Source: an uncultured Prevotellaceae bacterium (GTDB taxonomy: Bacteria > Bacteroidota > Bacteroidia > Bacteroidales > Bacteroidaceae). From it: a DNA stretch of 64,000 bases. The stretch lies in NCBI GenBank assembly GCA_947304115.1, contig CAMZAE010000003.1, positions 62,001 through 126,000 on the forward strand, read 5' to 3'. Below the pieces are notes generated by a model. That model saw only the letters and a program-made list of their open reading frames with translations. It had not been told where the DNA came from and searched no databases. Each line of letters begins with the position of its first letter. Position 1 is the first letter of the stretch. Shown one piece after another: positions 29,375-39,482 of the stretch. Both the position numbers and the translations under genes were made by a program.

Positions 29375-29466
29375 CAAACGCCGCACGCGGAGATTGTCAA
29401 CGCCACACGCGGGGATTGCAAACGCCGCGTGCGGCGTTTGCAATCTCTCCACGCTGCGTTTTGCGG
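29375..29466. repeat. AACGCCGCGTGCGGCGTT palindromic repeat cluster
   Basis: GATTGCAAACGCCGC (29414-29428), GT, GCGGCGTTTGCAATC (29431-29445), with further degenerate units on both sides; same core as 8217-8280. Confidence 0.9.
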
Positions 29467-29474
29467 CACACTAT

Positions 29475-30185
29475 TTATGTATGTACAAGGGTGCCTATCT
29501 CTTCTCCGTCGAGGACACGGCGAAGGTTGCCAACGATGTCCATATTAAAGACATAGATGGGCAGGTTGTTCTGCATACACATGGCTGTGGCGGTGATGTC
29601 CATGACCTTCAAGCCACGCGCAATGACCTCGCTGTATGTGATGTCGTGGAACTTTGTGGCTGTCTTGTCTTTCTCCGGATCGGCTGTATAGACACCGTCC
29701 ACGCGGGTGCCCTTCAGCATGACATCGGCCTCAATCTCTATGCCTCGCAGCGAAGAGCCTGTGTCGGTGGTGAAGTAAGGGCTGCCTGTACCTGCACTGA
29801 AGATGACGACTTCGCCCTGCTCCATCGCCTCAATAGCTTTCCATTTGCTGTAGAACTCGCCGATAGGCTCCATGCGGATGGCTGTCATCACGCGGTTCTT
29901 CTGTCCGATGGCACCCAAGGCACTGCTCAGTGCCAAGGAGTTGATGACTGTGGCACACATACCCATCTGGTCGCCCTTCACGCGGTCGAAGCCTTTGCCT
30001 GCTCCCGTCAGTCCCCGGAAGATATTGCCGCCACCAATGACGATGCCAATCTGCACGCCCATTCCTGCGGCTTCCTTAATCTGTTGGGCATACTCGCCAA
30101 GACGCTTCACGTCGATGCCGTAGCCCTGTTCACCCATCAGGCTCTCGCCTGACAGCTTCAATAGAATACGTTTGAATCTCACCAT
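29475..30185 (-). CDS. pyrH: UMP kinase
   Basis: RILLKLSGESLMGEQGYGID, IGIVIGGGNIFRG, DVMLKGTRVDGVYTADPEKD. Confidence 0.96.
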   Translation of the reverse strand: MVRFKRILLKLSGESLMGEQGYGIDVKRLGEYAQQIKEAAGMGVQIGIVIGGGNIFRGLTGAGKGFDRVKGDQMGMCATVINSLALSSALGAIGQKNRVMTAIRMEPIGEFYSKWKAIEAMEQGEVVIFSAGTGSPYFTTDTGSSLRGIEIEADVMLKGTRVDGVYTADPEKDKTATKFHDITYSEVIARGLKVMDITATAMCMQNNLPIYVFNMDIVGNLRRVLDGEEIGTLVHT

Positions 30186-30246
30186 GTCATTTACTATTTA
30201 ACGATTTACAATTTATTTACAATTGAGCTATTTCTATTGACTCACG

Positions 30247-31113
30247 CTACCTTGAAAGCCTCCCTCCCCGGGGGGAGGTTTGGAGGGGGGCTACTTCCTT
30301 GAACGCATAGCGTCGTCGCTTACCTTCTGTGTCTTTCAAGATAAGGTGCCCCGAAGTCTCCACATCGACAATTGTGGCACGAAATTCACCCTTTTCATCG
30401 ACATATTCACATTCTTCGCCAAAGCGGTAAAGGTGCTTTTTGTAATGCTCGTGCAAGGCATCCAACGCTTCTTCCTTTCCCCTGTCTATCTGTTGCATAT
30501 AATGCATGAAGCTCTCCATGAACCGCTCCAGCACAAAACGACGCTCCACGTCGTGCCCCACGATGTCGGCCAGCGAGCGCGGATTAGGGGCATCGCTCAG
30601 GAAACGCCGCTGGTTGACATTAATGCCAATGCCGATGGTAGAGCGCTGTATTGTCGGCCCCTGCAGGTCGTTTTCGATGAGGATGCCTGCCACCTTGCTG
30701 TCACCATAGTAAATATCGTTGGGCCACTTGACGCGGAATCCCCGGCCTCCTTTATGGGGGGCAAGGGGCAGGGGGGAAGGGGCAGGGGGCAGGATTCCAT
30801 CTTCTTGGGAGAGGGTTAGAGTGAGGCTGTCCCTGACAGCCAAAGCCGCAGCCTCCGAGAGCGCGAACATCCGTGAGGCGGGCAGCGAGACAGGCATCAC
30901 ACGCAAGCTAAGCAATAGGTTCTCGCCTTTTGCCGACTCCCAGCGGTTCGTGTCAGCCCCCCTGCCTGCAGTCTGGAACTCCGCCGTCACAAGCGTCATA
31001 CGACGGTCGCCTGGCGTGTCGAGGTGACGCAGGAAGTTGTTCGTGGACCCGACCTCGTCAAGCTCTATCATGCGGAATGTCGGCGAATCGTCAAGACAGA
31101 AATGCTTATCCAT
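30247..31113 (-). CDS. birA: Biotin--[acetyl-CoA-carboxylase] ligase with repeat-derived insertion and tail
   Basis: DEVGSTNNFLRH, AEFQTAGRGADTNRWESAKGENLLLSL, VKWPNDIYYGDSKVAGILIEN, GIGINVNQ. Confidence 0.93.
   Translation of the reverse strand: MDKHFCLDDSPTFRMIELDEVGSTNNFLRHLDTPGDRRMTLVTAEFQTAGRGADTNRWESAKGENLLLSLRVMPVSLPASRMFALSEAAALAVRDSLTLTLSQEDGILPPAPSPLPLAPHKGGRGFRVKWPNDIYYGDSKVAGILIENDLQGPTIQRSTIGIGINVNQRRFLSDAPNPRSLADIVGHDVERRFVLERFMESFMHYMQQIDRGKEEALDALHEHYKKHLYRFGEECEYVDEKGEFRATIVDVETSGHLILKDTEGKRRRYAFKEVAPLQTSPRGGRLSR
30254..30298. repeat. Family A palindromic repeat at the birA 3' end
   Basis: GAAAGCCTCCCTCCCCGGGGGGAGGTTTGGAGGGGGGCTACTTCC, encoding the C-terminal PLQTSPRGGRLSR. 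Confidence 0.85.
30739..30826. repeat. Composite repeat block inside birA
   Basis: CCCCGGCCTCCTTTATGGGGG, then GGGGGGCAAGGGGCAGGGGGGAAGGGGCAGGGGGCAGGA, then CTTCTTGGGAGAGGGTTAGAGTGAGGCT. Confidence 0.75.
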
Positions 31114-31294
31114 GTGCCTGCCAATTGAATTGTTCAGTGCAAAGTTAGCAAACTTTTCCTTACAGAAGGCACCATAAGGCGAAAAAGAGCAAAACATCTC
31201 GCGTTTTTGAACATAAAGCCACACGATGTGCAAGCTTTTGAATGATTTATGGCTTTTTTCTGCCTTATTATTTGCAGGTTTCGCAGAAATGGCT

Positions 31295-31302
31295 TACCTT
31301 TG
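31295..31302 (+). promoter_or_regulatory. Bacteroidota -7 element for rimP-nusA-infB
   Basis: TACCTTTG. Confidence 0.6.
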
Positions 31303-31316
31303 CACGCAGAAAGATG

Positions 31317-31347
31317 AAAGTGAGGGGCTTTGAAAGTTCCTCACTTT
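31317..31347 (+). promoter_or_regulatory. 5' UTR hairpin upstream of rimP
   Basis: AAAGTGAGG ... CCTCACTTT immediately downstream of the promoter element. Confidence 0.5.
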
Positions 31348-31374
31348 TCATTATAAACCTTAACACTTAGACAC

Positions 31375-31842
31375 ATGATCAGCAAAAGTGCAGTACAACA
31401 GGCCGTAGAGGAATGGCTTGAAGGCAAAGAGTATTTCCTTGTTGACATCAGCATCAGCCCGGACGACCGCATCGTGGTGGAGATAGACCACGCCGACGGT
31501 GTATGGATTGAGGATTGTGCCGACCTGAGCCGTCACATCGAATCGCGTCTGAGCCGCGACGAAGAGGACTACGAACTTGAGGTGGGCAGCGCCGGACTGG
31601 GACAACCCTTCCGTGTCCGCCGTCAGTATGAGATACACATCGGCAAGGAGGTGGAGACGCAACTGAAGGACGGGCACAAGTGCAAAGGCACACTGCTTAG
31701 CGTCGGCGAAGAAGGTTTCCAGCTTGGCATCATGCAAAAGGTGAAGGAAGAGGGCAAGAAGCGTCCCGTCACCATGGAAATACCTACAGACTTCCGCTTC
31801 GAGGATGTGGCCTATACAAAGTACCTGATTAAGGTGAAGTAA
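31375..31842 (+). CDS. rimP: Ribosome maturation factor RimP
   Basis: VEIDHADGVWIEDCADLSRHIESRLSRDEEDYELEVGSAGLGQPF; upstream of nusA. Confidence 0.92.
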   Translation: MISKSAVQQAVEEWLEGKEYFLVDISISPDDRIVVEIDHADGVWIEDCADLSRHIESRLSRDEEDYELEVGSAGLGQPFRVRRQYEIHIGKEVETQLKDGHKCKGTLLSVGEEGFQLGIMQKVKEEGKKRPVTMEIPTDFRFEDVAYTKYLIKVK

Positions 31843-31845
31843 TCA

Positions 31846-31957
31846 GTAGTCAGTAGTTAAGTAGTAAGTAGTTAAGCCTAATGATTGGGCGACTTGTGTC
31901 TGGCGAAAAAAGTAATGGCTTAACTACCAGCGAAGCGATAACTACTTCACTACTTAA
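31846..31957. repeat. AGTAGTTAAG-type imperfect inverted repeat between rimP and nusA
   Basis: GTAGTTAAGTAGTAAGTAGTTAAGCC opposed by GGCTTAACTAC...ACTACTTCACTACTTAAC. Confidence 0.8.
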
Positions 31958-31993
31958 CAAAATAATAATTGTAAATGAATAAATAAAGATATA

Positions 31994-33256
31994 ATGGCAA
32001 AGACAACAAAATCAAAGGAAGCGGCAAACATGATAGAGGTTTTCGCCGACTTCAAAGAGAAAAACAACATTGACCGCGCCACACTGGTGAGCGTGCTGGA
32101 AGAGTGTTTTCGCGGTGTAATCGCTAAAATTCACGGCTCCGACGAGAACTACGACATTATCGTCAACCCAGACAAAGGCGACTTCGAGATTTATCACAAC
32201 CGCGTCGTCGTGCCCGACGGCGAAGTAAAGGATCCTAACAAAGAAATCTCATTGAGCGAGGCACAGCAGATAGAAGACGACTACGAGGTGGGCGAAGAAG
32301 TGAGCCAGCTCGTTGACATGTCAGAGTTCGGCCGCCGTGCCATCCTCCAATTGCGACAGACACTTGCCAGCCGCATCATGGAGCTGGAATACGACGCTCT
32401 GTACAATGAATATAAGGAACGCGAGGGCGAAGTCATCAGCGCAGAAGTCTATCAGACATGGAAGCGCGAGACGCTCCTCATGGACGAGGAAGGCAACGAA
32501 CTTCTCCTGCCACGCCAGGAAATGATTCCAGGCGACTTCTTCCGCAAAGGCGAAACTGCCCGTGCCGTCATACTGCGCGTCGAGAACACAGGCGGCAAGC
32601 CCCGCATCATCCTGAGCCGCACCTCCCCCGACTTCCTGCAGCGTATGCTCGAAGCCGAAGTGCCAGAGATACAGGACGGCCTCATCACCATTCACAAGAT
32701 AGCACGCATCCCAGGAGAGCGTGCCAAGATAGCCGTAGAAAGCTACGACGACCGCATCGACCCCGTCGGAGCCTGCGTAGGTGTCAAAGGTAGCCGCTTG
32801 CGCGGCATCGTACATGAATTGCGCGGCGAGAACATTGACGTGGTGACATGGACCTCCAACACACAACTGATGATTACACGTGCCCTCAATCCCGCACGTG
32901 TCAACAGCGTCGTACTCAACGAAGAGGAGCACAAGGCAGAAGTCTTCCTCGATCCGGACCAAGTGTCGCTTGCCATCGGCAAGGGCGGCCTCAACGTCAA
33001 GCTTGCCAGTATGCTCGTAGGCTACACTATCGATGTCTTCCGCGAACTTGACAGCGACGAAGACAACGATGACGTAAGCCTCGACGAATTTACCGACGCC
33101 ATCGAGCCTTGGATTATCGACGAACTCAAGAAGATAGGCTTCGAAACTGCCAAGGGTGTACTTGGCGCACAACGGGAAATGATAATACAGAACGCCGACC
33201 TCGAGGAAGAGACCGTTGACGAAGTGCTGCGCATCCTGCAAGCCGAGTTTGAATAA
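31994..33256 (+). CDS. nusA: Transcription termination/antitermination factor NusA
   Basis: RVVVPDGEVKDP; DPVGACVGVKGSRLRGIVHELRGENIDVV; AIGKGGLNVKLASMLVGYTIDV. Confidence 0.96.
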   Translation: MAKTTKSKEAANMIEVFADFKEKNNIDRATLVSVLEECFRGVIAKIHGSDENYDIIVNPDKGDFEIYHNRVVVPDGEVKDPNKEISLSEAQQIEDDYEVGEEVSQLVDMSEFGRRAILQLRQTLASRIMELEYDALYNEYKEREGEVISAEVYQTWKRETLLMDEEGNELLLPRQEMIPGDFFRKGETARAVILRVENTGGKPRIILSRTSPDFLQRMLEAEVPEIQDGLITIHKIARIPGERAKIAVESYDDRIDPVGACVGVKGSRLRGIVHELRGENIDVVTWTSNTQLMITRALNPARVNSVVLNEEEHKAEVFLDPDQVSLAIGKGGLNVKLASMLVGYTIDVFRELDSDEDNDDVSLDEFTDAIEPWIIDELKKIGFETAKGVLGAQREMIIQNADLEEETVDEVLRILQAEFE

Positions 33257-33310
33257 CGGCCCCTCTAAAACAATTCTTAATTCTTCATTCTTAAATCTTC
33301 ATTCTGATAA

Positions 33311-36157
33311 ATGAGCGTAAGATTAAATAAAGTCACAAAAGAGTTCAACATTGGACTGCAGACGGCTGTTGAATTCCTCCAAAAGAAAGGCTTCAGTGAG
33401 GTTGAGGCCAATCCCAACTTCAAGATAACCGAAGAGCAGTATGCCCTGTTGCAGAGCGAATTCAGTTCCGACAAAGGATTGCGCAACGAAGCGACACAAC
33501 TCATTCAGCAGCACATAGGCCAGACCAAAAAGGAGCGCAAGGAAGCACCCAAGCCAAAGCCCATAGAAGAGGTACAGATAGAGGCCCCCAAGGTGACAGG
33601 CCCGAAGATTCTTGGCCGCATCGACCTTGAGAACAAGTCCTCCGAAACGCCCAAGGCAGAAAAGACTCCTGCTCCAACGCCCAAGACAAACACGGTCAAG
33701 GAAGAGAAGAAGCCAGAGCCTAAAGTTGCTGAAGAAAAGACCGTGAAGGAAGCAAAGCCTGCTCCAAAGGAGAAAGAACCCGTTCCTGCCCCGAAGGAAA
33801 AAGCTATTGTTCCCGAGGAAAAAGCACCTGTTGCAACAAAGGAGAAGGAGGAACCTGCAGAGCCTTCTGTCCAACAAAGCCAACCCGCTCCAGAGAAGAA
33901 GAAGGAAGAGGAAATCTTCCGCCTCACACCAGCGGCCAGCGTAGCTCCAAGCCTTACCATCAAAGGCAAGATTGACCTCGACAGCCTAAACCAAACGACG
34001 CGCCCAAAGAAGAAGTCGCATGAGGAACGCCGCCGCGAACGCGACGAAGCTCAGGGCGGCGACCGCAAGAAGCGTCTCCGCATAGGCAAGGAGCGTGTCG
34101 ATGTCAATGCTGTGGCCAACCAACCCCAGGCAAACCAGAAGAAGAATAACAGTTCGGCGCAGCAACAGAGCCAAAACCAGAACACCGGCAGCAAGAAGCA
34201 AAAGAAGCAAAAGAATCAACCTAAGCAGGCTCCTATCCAGCCCGAGGTAAGTGACGAGGAAGTTGCAAAGCAAGTACGCGAGACACTTGCGCGGCTCACA
34301 AGCAAGGGCACTAAAATGGGCAAAGGTGCCAAGTACCGTCGCGAAAAGCGCGAAGCCATCCGCCAGGGTATGGAGGAGGAAATGGCAAACGAAGCAGCAG
34401 AGAGCAAGGTACTCAAGCTGACGGAGTTCGTCACCGCCAACGAGCTTGCCACGATGATGAACGTGCCTGTCACGAAGATTATCGCCACCTGCATGAGCAT
34501 CGGCATCATGGTCAGCATCAACCAGCGCATGGATGCCGAAACCATCAACCTCATTGCCGAGGAGTTTGGCTTCACTACAGAATACGTCAGCGCAGAAGTC
34601 AGCGCAGCCGTCAGCGAGGAAGAGGATGACGAACAGGACCTCGTGCCACGTGCTCCCATCGTTACCGTCATGGGACATGTCGATCATGGTAAGACTTCAC
34701 TCCTCGACTACATCCGCCAGACTAACGTCATCGCAGGCGAGGCAGGCGGCATCACACAGCACATCGGTGCCTACAACGTCACGCTCGACGACGGCCGCCA
34801 TGTCACCTTCCTCGACACGCCTGGTCACGAGGCCTTCACCGCCATGCGTGCCCGTGGTGCCCAGGTGACGGACATCGCCATTATCATTGTGGCTGCCGAC
34901 GACGACATCATGCCGCAGACGAAGGAAGCTATTGCGCACGCCACGGCTGCCAACGTGCCCATCGTCTTTGCCATTAACAAAATAGATAAGCAAGGGGCTA
35001 ATCCCGATAAGATAAAGGAAGGCCTGGCTGCCATGAACTTCCTCGTTGAGGAATGGGGCGGCAAGTACCAGAGCCAGGACATCAGTGCCAAGAAAGGCAC
35101 GGGCGTAGAGGAACTTCTCGAAAAGGTGCTTCTCGAAGCCGAGATGCTCGACCTCAAGGCCAACCCCAACCGCAAGGCGACGGGTTCCATCATAGAGTCC
35201 AGTCTGGACAAGGGACGTGGCTATGTCGCAACTGTGCTCGTCAGCAACGGCACACTGCATGTGGGCGACATCCTGCTTGCAGGCACGAACTATGGTCGCG
35301 TCAAGGCCATGCTCAACGAGCGTGGACAGCGTGTGCAGGAGATTGGTCCGTCGCAGGCTGCCACAGTCCTCGGTCTCAACGGTGCACCGCAGGCAGGCGA
35401 TGCCTTCCACGTCATGGACTCCGACCAGGAAGCTCGCGAGATTGCCAACAAGCGTGAGCAGTTGGCACGCGAACAGGGCCTGCGCACCATGAAGCGTCGC
35501 GGCCTGGAAGAACTTGCCCACAACATCGCACTGGGCGGCGTGCAGGAACTCAACCTCATCGTCAAGGGCGACGTGGACGGCTCCATCGAAGCCCTCAGCG
35601 ACTCACTCATCAAGCTCTCCACGGAGAAGATACAGGTCAACGTCATCTACAAGGCCGTCGGCCAAATCAGCGAGAGCGACGTCAATATGGCTGCCGCTGC
35701 CGAGAACTGCTTCATCGTCGGCTTCCAGGTGCGTCCCTCTGCCGCCGCCCGCAAGCTGGCAGAGCAGATGGACGTCGATATCCGCCTCTACAGCGTCATC
35801 TACGATGCCATCGAGGAGGTGAAGGACGCTATGGAGGGTATGCTTTCGCCCGAAATCAAGGAAGAGGTGACGGCACAGGTCGAGGTACGCCAGGTCTATC
35901 ATATCACGAAGGTGGGAACCGTGGCCGGCGCGTATGTTGTCGATGGAAAGGTCAGCCGCACGAACAAGGCGCGTGTCATCCGCGACGGCATCGTGGTCTT
36001 CACAGGAGCCATCAATGCCCTGAAGCGTTTCAAGGACGACGTGAAGGAGGTCAGCACTAACTTCGAGTGCGGCATCTCCCTCGTCGGCTACAACGACCTG
36101 CGCGAAGGCGACATGATAGAGACCTTCCAGGAGATTGAAATCAAGGCAACGCTTTGA
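33311..36157 (+). CDS. infB: Translation initiation factor IF-2
   Basis: [55 protein letters not shown]. Confidence 0.97.
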   Translation: MSVRLNKVTKEFNIGLQTAVEFLQKKGFSEVEANPNFKITEEQYALLQSEFSSDKGLRNEATQLIQQHIGQTKKERKEAPKPKPIEEVQIEAPKVTGPKILGRIDLENKSSETPKAEKTPAPTPKTNTVKEEKKPEPKVAEEKTVKEAKPAPKEKEPVPAPKEKAIVPEEKAPVATKEKEEPAEPSVQQSQPAPEKKKEEEIFRLTPAASVAPSLTIKGKIDLDSLNQTTRPKKKSHEERRRERDEAQGGDRKKRLRIGKERVDVNAVANQPQANQKKNNSSAQQQSQNQNTGSKKQKKQKNQPKQAPIQPEVSDEEVAKQVRETLARLTSKGTKMGKGAKYRREKREAIRQGMEEEMANEAAESKVLKLTEFVTANELATMMNVPVTKIIATCMSIGIMVSINQRMDAETINLIAEEFGFTTEYVSAEVSAAVSEEEDDEQDLVPRAPIVTVMGHVDHGKTSLLDYIRQTNVIAGEAGGITQHIGAYNVTLDDGRHVTFLDTPGHEAFTAMRARGAQVTDIAIIIVAADDDIMPQTKEAIAHATAANVPIVFAINKIDKQGANPDKIKEGLAAMNFLVEEWGGKYQSQDISAKKGTGVEELLEKVLLEAEMLDLKANPNRKATGSIIESSLDKGRGYVATVLVSNGTLHVGDILLAGTNYGRVKAMLNERGQRVQEIGPSQAATVLGLNGAPQAGDAFHVMDSDQEAREIANKREQLAREQGLRTMKRRGLEELAHNIALGGVQELNLIVKGDVDGSIEALSDSLIKLSTEKIQVNVIYKAVGQISESDVNMAAAAENCFIVGFQVRPSAAARKLAEQMDVDIRLYSVIYDAIEEVKDAMEGMLSPEIKEEVTAQVEVRQVYHITKVGTVAGAYVVDGKVSRTNKARVIRDGIVVFTGAINALKRFKDDVKEVSTNFECGISLVGYNDLREGDMIETFQEIEIKATL

Positions 36158-36648
36158 TGGACATCGTCCTGCTCATCATATTGGCCGTTGGCTTTGTCAC
36201 AGGGTTTGTCTCTGGGGCGGTCAAGCAGATTGTCTCGCTTGTTGCCTTCGTTATGGGCTTTGTCCTTGCAAGCCTCTATTATCAAGAGCTGGGAAAAATA
36301 CTGGCAGGCGTTCTGCCCCTGCCCACGTTCTGTGATATCGTGGCCTTTGTGCTGATATGGGTTTTCGTGCCCATCGTGTCACGTCTGGTTAGCACGCTGC
36401 TTACCTCGATGCTGGACGGGTTGTTTGCCATGGGATTTCTCAACAAGTTATTGGGCGGCATACTTGGCATGGCAAAGTACGCCCTTGTGCTGGGGGCATT
36501 CATCTGGCTCTTCTCCATGGCAAACCTGATAAAGGCAGAGACACTGCAAGAATCGCGTCTCTGCCTTCCTCTTAAGGCGGTACCGGAGTTTGTCTATAAT
36601 CTCCTAAAGACGCACTCCCACCGTCAATCTGAACCTCCAGCCCCTTAA
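36154..36648 (+). CDS. CvpA family membrane protein
   Basis: [35 protein letters not shown]; four hydrophobic segments. Confidence 0.85.
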   Translation: MMDIVLLIILAVGFVTGFVSGAVKQIVSLVAFVMGFVLASLYYQELGKILAGVLPLPTFCDIVAFVLIWVFVPIVSRLVSTLLTSMLDGLFAMGFLNKLLGGILGMAKYALVLGAFIWLFSMANLIKAETLQESRLCLPLKAVPEFVYNLLKTHSHRQSEPPAP

Positions 36649-37109
36649 GCCTTCACCTTGATGATGGCTTTGCGCAACCCTGTCGGAGTGATGGCAGGGG
36701 CGTGACCGTCTTCGGGAAAGAAGATGGCAAATTGTCCCTTATGCAATGTGAAATAAGTGGTAGCCACATCCTCCGGTGTCTTTGGAGCGGCAGGGTCGTG
36801 GAGTGTCATGTCTATGGCCTCGTCGTAAGTGGCCTTGGGCAGTGACGCGGCTGGTGCCCAGCCGTACTCCTCGCTGCCTTCAAAAGGCACCTGGATGTCA
36901 ATCATGCGGCGGTGCGTCTCGAAGCGTGCCTCCTTGCGTGTCTTTACCGGTGCCTCCTGCACATTGATGAAGAGGTCGTCGCCCTGAATTTTTGTAATTC
37001 CCGTAGGAAGAGTGTTAAGGTCTGTCGTGCGCAGGAACTCTGCCACGGCGGGGAAGAGCGGGTTCAAACCGACATAGCGGTCAAACGCCTGAATGCTGTC
37101 AATAATCAT
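36645..37109 (-). CDS. YhcH/YjgK/YiaL family protein
   Basis: [23 protein letters not shown]...[21 protein letters not shown]. Confidence 0.88.
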   Translation of the reverse strand: MIIDSIQAFDRYVGLNPLFPAVAEFLRTTDLNTLPTGITKIQGDDLFINVQEAPVKTRKEARFETHRRMIDIQVPFEGSEEYGWAPAASLPKATYDEAIDMTLHDPAAPKTPEDVATTYFTLHKGQFAIFFPEDGHAPAITPTGLRKAIIKVKA

Positions 37110-37135
37110 ATCTGTTGGTTTTTGTGTTTTTGCAT

Positions 37136-37185
37136 GCAAATTTACACAAAATTCGCGATATGTCAAGAATTTTGTGTAATTTTGC
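37136..37185. promoter_or_regulatory. Divergent promoter/operator-like inverted repeat between the YhcH-like gene and sufB
   Basis: GCAAATTTACACAAAATTC - 12 nt - GAATTTTGTGTAATTTTGC (18/19 complementary); contains TAATTTTG (+, 37177-37184) and TAAATTTG (-, 37137-37144). Confidence 0.7.
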
Positions 37186-37204
37186 AGTCGCTAATAAAGG
37201 AAGC

Positions 37205-38659
37205 ATGGCGGAAAGGAACAGTTTTGTGCGCGAAGTGGCGGAGAAGAAGTACGAATACGGCTTCACCACCGATGTGCAGACGGACATCATCGAGAAAGGT
37301 CTCTCGGAGGACGTTGTGCGCCTCATCTCCCACAAGAAGGGAGAACCGGAGTGGCTGCTGGAGTTCCGCCTGAATGCCTTCCGCTATTGGCTTACCTTAG
37401 AGCAACCGACCTGGGGGCATCTGAAGATGCCGCCCATCGACTATCAGGCAATCTCTTACTATGCAGACCCCACAAAGAAGGGGCAGGGGGCAGGGGGCAA
37501 GGAGCAAGAGGCCATCGACCCTGAGCTTCTAAAGACCTTCGACAAGCTGGGCATCCCCCTGGAGGAGCGCATGGCGTTGGCTGGCACTGCTGTCGATGCT
37601 GTGATGGACTCCGTGAGCGTCAAGACGACGTTCCGCGAGAAGCTCCGCGAAAAAGGCATCATCTTCTGTTCTATCAGCGAGGCGGTGCGCGAACATCCCG
37701 ACCTGGTTCGGGAATACCTGGGCAGCGTTGTTCCTTACAGGGACAACTTCTTCGCCGCCCTCAACTCGGCGGTCTTCAGCGACGGCTCCTTCGTCTATAT
37801 CCCCAAGGGCGTGCGCTGCCCGATGGAACTCAGCACCTATTTCCGCATCAACGCACGCGGCACAGGGCAGTTCGAGCGGACACTCATCGTGTGCGACGAC
37901 GACGCCTACGTCAGCTACCTCGAAGGCTGCACAGCTCCCATGCGCGACGAGAACCAGCTTCATGCCGCCATCGTGGAGATTGTGGTGAAGGAGCGGGCAG
38001 AGGTCAAGTACAGCACGGTGCAGAACTGGTACCCCGGCGACAGCGAGGGCAAGGGCGGCGTGCTGAACCTCGTCACAAAACGAGGGCATCTGCGCGGCGC
38101 GAACAGCCGCCTCTCGTGGACACAGGTCGAGACGGGCAGTGCCATCACTTGGAAGTATCCGAGCTGTGTGCTTACGGGTGACAATAGTCAGGCAGAGTTC
38201 TATAGCGTGGCCCTTACCAACAACTACCAGCAAGCGGACACCGGCACGAAGATGATACACATCGGCAAGAACACCAAAAGCACGATTATCTCGAAGGGCA
38301 TCAGTGCCGGCAAGAGCCAGAATGCCTACCGAGGCCTTGTCAAGGTGGCCTCCACTGCCGACGGCGCACGCAACTACAGCAGTTGCGACTCTTTGCTGCT
38401 CGGCAGCAAATGCGGCGCACACACCTTCCCATACATGGACGTGCATAACGACACGGCGGTCGTCGAGCACGAGGCAACGACCAGCAAAATCAGCGAGGAC
38501 CAGCTCTTCTACTGCAACCAGCGTGGCATCTCGACAGAGGAAGCCGTCTCGCTCATCGTGAACGGCTATGCCAAGGAAGTCATCAACAAACTGCCGATGG
38601 AGTTTGCTGTCGAGGCGCAGAAGCTTCTCGGTGTCAGCCTTGAAGGTGCTGTGGGGTAA
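37205..38659 (+). CDS. sufB: Fe-S cluster assembly protein SufB with in-frame repeat insertion
   Basis: [59 protein letters not shown]. Confidence 0.96.
   Translation: MAERNSFVREVAEKKYEYGFTTDVQTDIIEKGLSEDVVRLISHKKGEPEWLLEFRLNAFRYWLTLEQPTWGHLKMPPIDYQAISYYADPTKKGQGAGGKEQEAIDPELLKTFDKLGIPLEERMALAGTAVDAVMDSVSVKTTFREKLREKGIIFCSISEAVREHPDLVREYLGSVVPYRDNFFAALNSAVFSDGSFVYIPKGVRCPMELSTYFRINARGTGQFERTLIVCDDDAYVSYLEGCTAPMRDENQLHAAIVEIVVKERAEVKYSTVQNWYPGDSEGKGGVLNLVTKRGHLRGANSRLSWTQVETGSAITWKYPSCVLTGDNSQAEFYSVALTNNYQQADTGTKMIHIGKNTKSTIISKGISAGKSQNAYRGLVKVASTADGARNYSSCDSLLLGSKCGAHTFPYMDVHNDTAVVEHEATTSKISEDQLFYCNQRGISTEEAVSLIVNGYAKEVINKLPMEFAVEAQKLLGVSLEGAVG
37478..37513. repeat. Family C G-rich repeat inside sufB
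   Basis: AAGGGGCAGGGGGCAGGGGGCAAGGAGCAAGAGGCC, encoding [12 protein letters not shown]. Confidence 0.85.
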
Positions 38660-38696
38660 TTAAGAGTTAAGAGTTTAGAATTAAGAATTAAGAATT

Positions 38697-39449
38697 GTGT
38701 TAGAAATAAGAGATTTACATGCCAACATCAATGGCAAAGAGATACTGAAAGGCATTGACCTGACGGTGGGAGACGGCGAGGTACACGCCATCATGGGACT
38801 CAACGGCGCGGGCAAGAGCACGCTCTCCAACGTCATCGTGGGGCATCCGTCCTACGAAGTGACACAGGGCTGCATCACCTTCAACGGAAAGGACCTTTTG
38901 TCGCTCAAGCCGGAGGAGCGTGCCCACGAGGGCATCTTCCTGAGCTTCCAGCAGCCGGTGGAGATACCAGGTGTGTCGATGGTCAACTTCATGCGTGCCG
39001 CCCTGAATGCCAAGCGCAAGTACCAAGGGCTGGAGCCGATGCCTGCGGGCGACTTCCTCAAGCTCATGCGGGAGAAGCGGAGCATCGTGGAGCTTGACAG
39101 CAAGCTGACGAGCCGCAGCGTGAACGAGGGCTTCTCTGGCGGCGAGAAGAAGCGCAACGAGATATTCCAGATGGCGATGCTCGAACCGACGCTTGCCATC
39201 CTCGACGAGACGGACAGCGGCCTCGACGTGGATGCCCTGCGCGTCGTGGCGGAAGGCTTCAACAAGCTGCGCAAGCCAAAGACAAGCGCCATCGTCATCA
39301 CCCACTACCAGCGCCTGCTCGACTACCTGAAGCCGGACGTCGTGCATGTGCTCATCGACGGCCGCATCGTCAAGACCGGCGGCCCGGAACTGGCAACAGA
39401 GATAGAAAGAAACGGCTTCGACTGGATAATCAAGGGAATGTCGTTATAA
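38697..39449 (+). CDS. sufC: Fe-S cluster assembly ATPase SufC
   Basis: IMGLNGAGKSTLSNVIVGHPSYEVT; GFSGGEKKRNEIFQMAMLEPTLAILDETDSGLDVDAL. Confidence 0.97.
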   Translation: MLEIRDLHANINGKEILKGIDLTVGDGEVHAIMGLNGAGKSTLSNVIVGHPSYEVTQGCITFNGKDLLSLKPEERAHEGIFLSFQQPVEIPGVSMVNFMRAALNAKRKYQGLEPMPAGDFLKLMREKRSIVELDSKLTSRSVNEGFSGGEKKRNEIFQMAMLEPTLAILDETDSGLDVDALRVVAEGFNKLRKPKTSAIVITHYQRLLDYLKPDVVHVLIDGRIVKTGGPELATEIERNGFDWIIKGMSL

Positions 39450-39482
39450 CGTCATCACGTTATATCGTTATAACGAAAAAGG

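Noticed and set aside
29394-30152. 252-aa plus-strand ORF over pyrH
   Set aside because: Antisense to a confident pyrH; its start lies inside the palindrome cluster.
34216-34687. Antisense ORFs over infB
   Set aside because: infB is unambiguous; these overlap its low-complexity Lys/Glu/Ala-rich N-terminal region.
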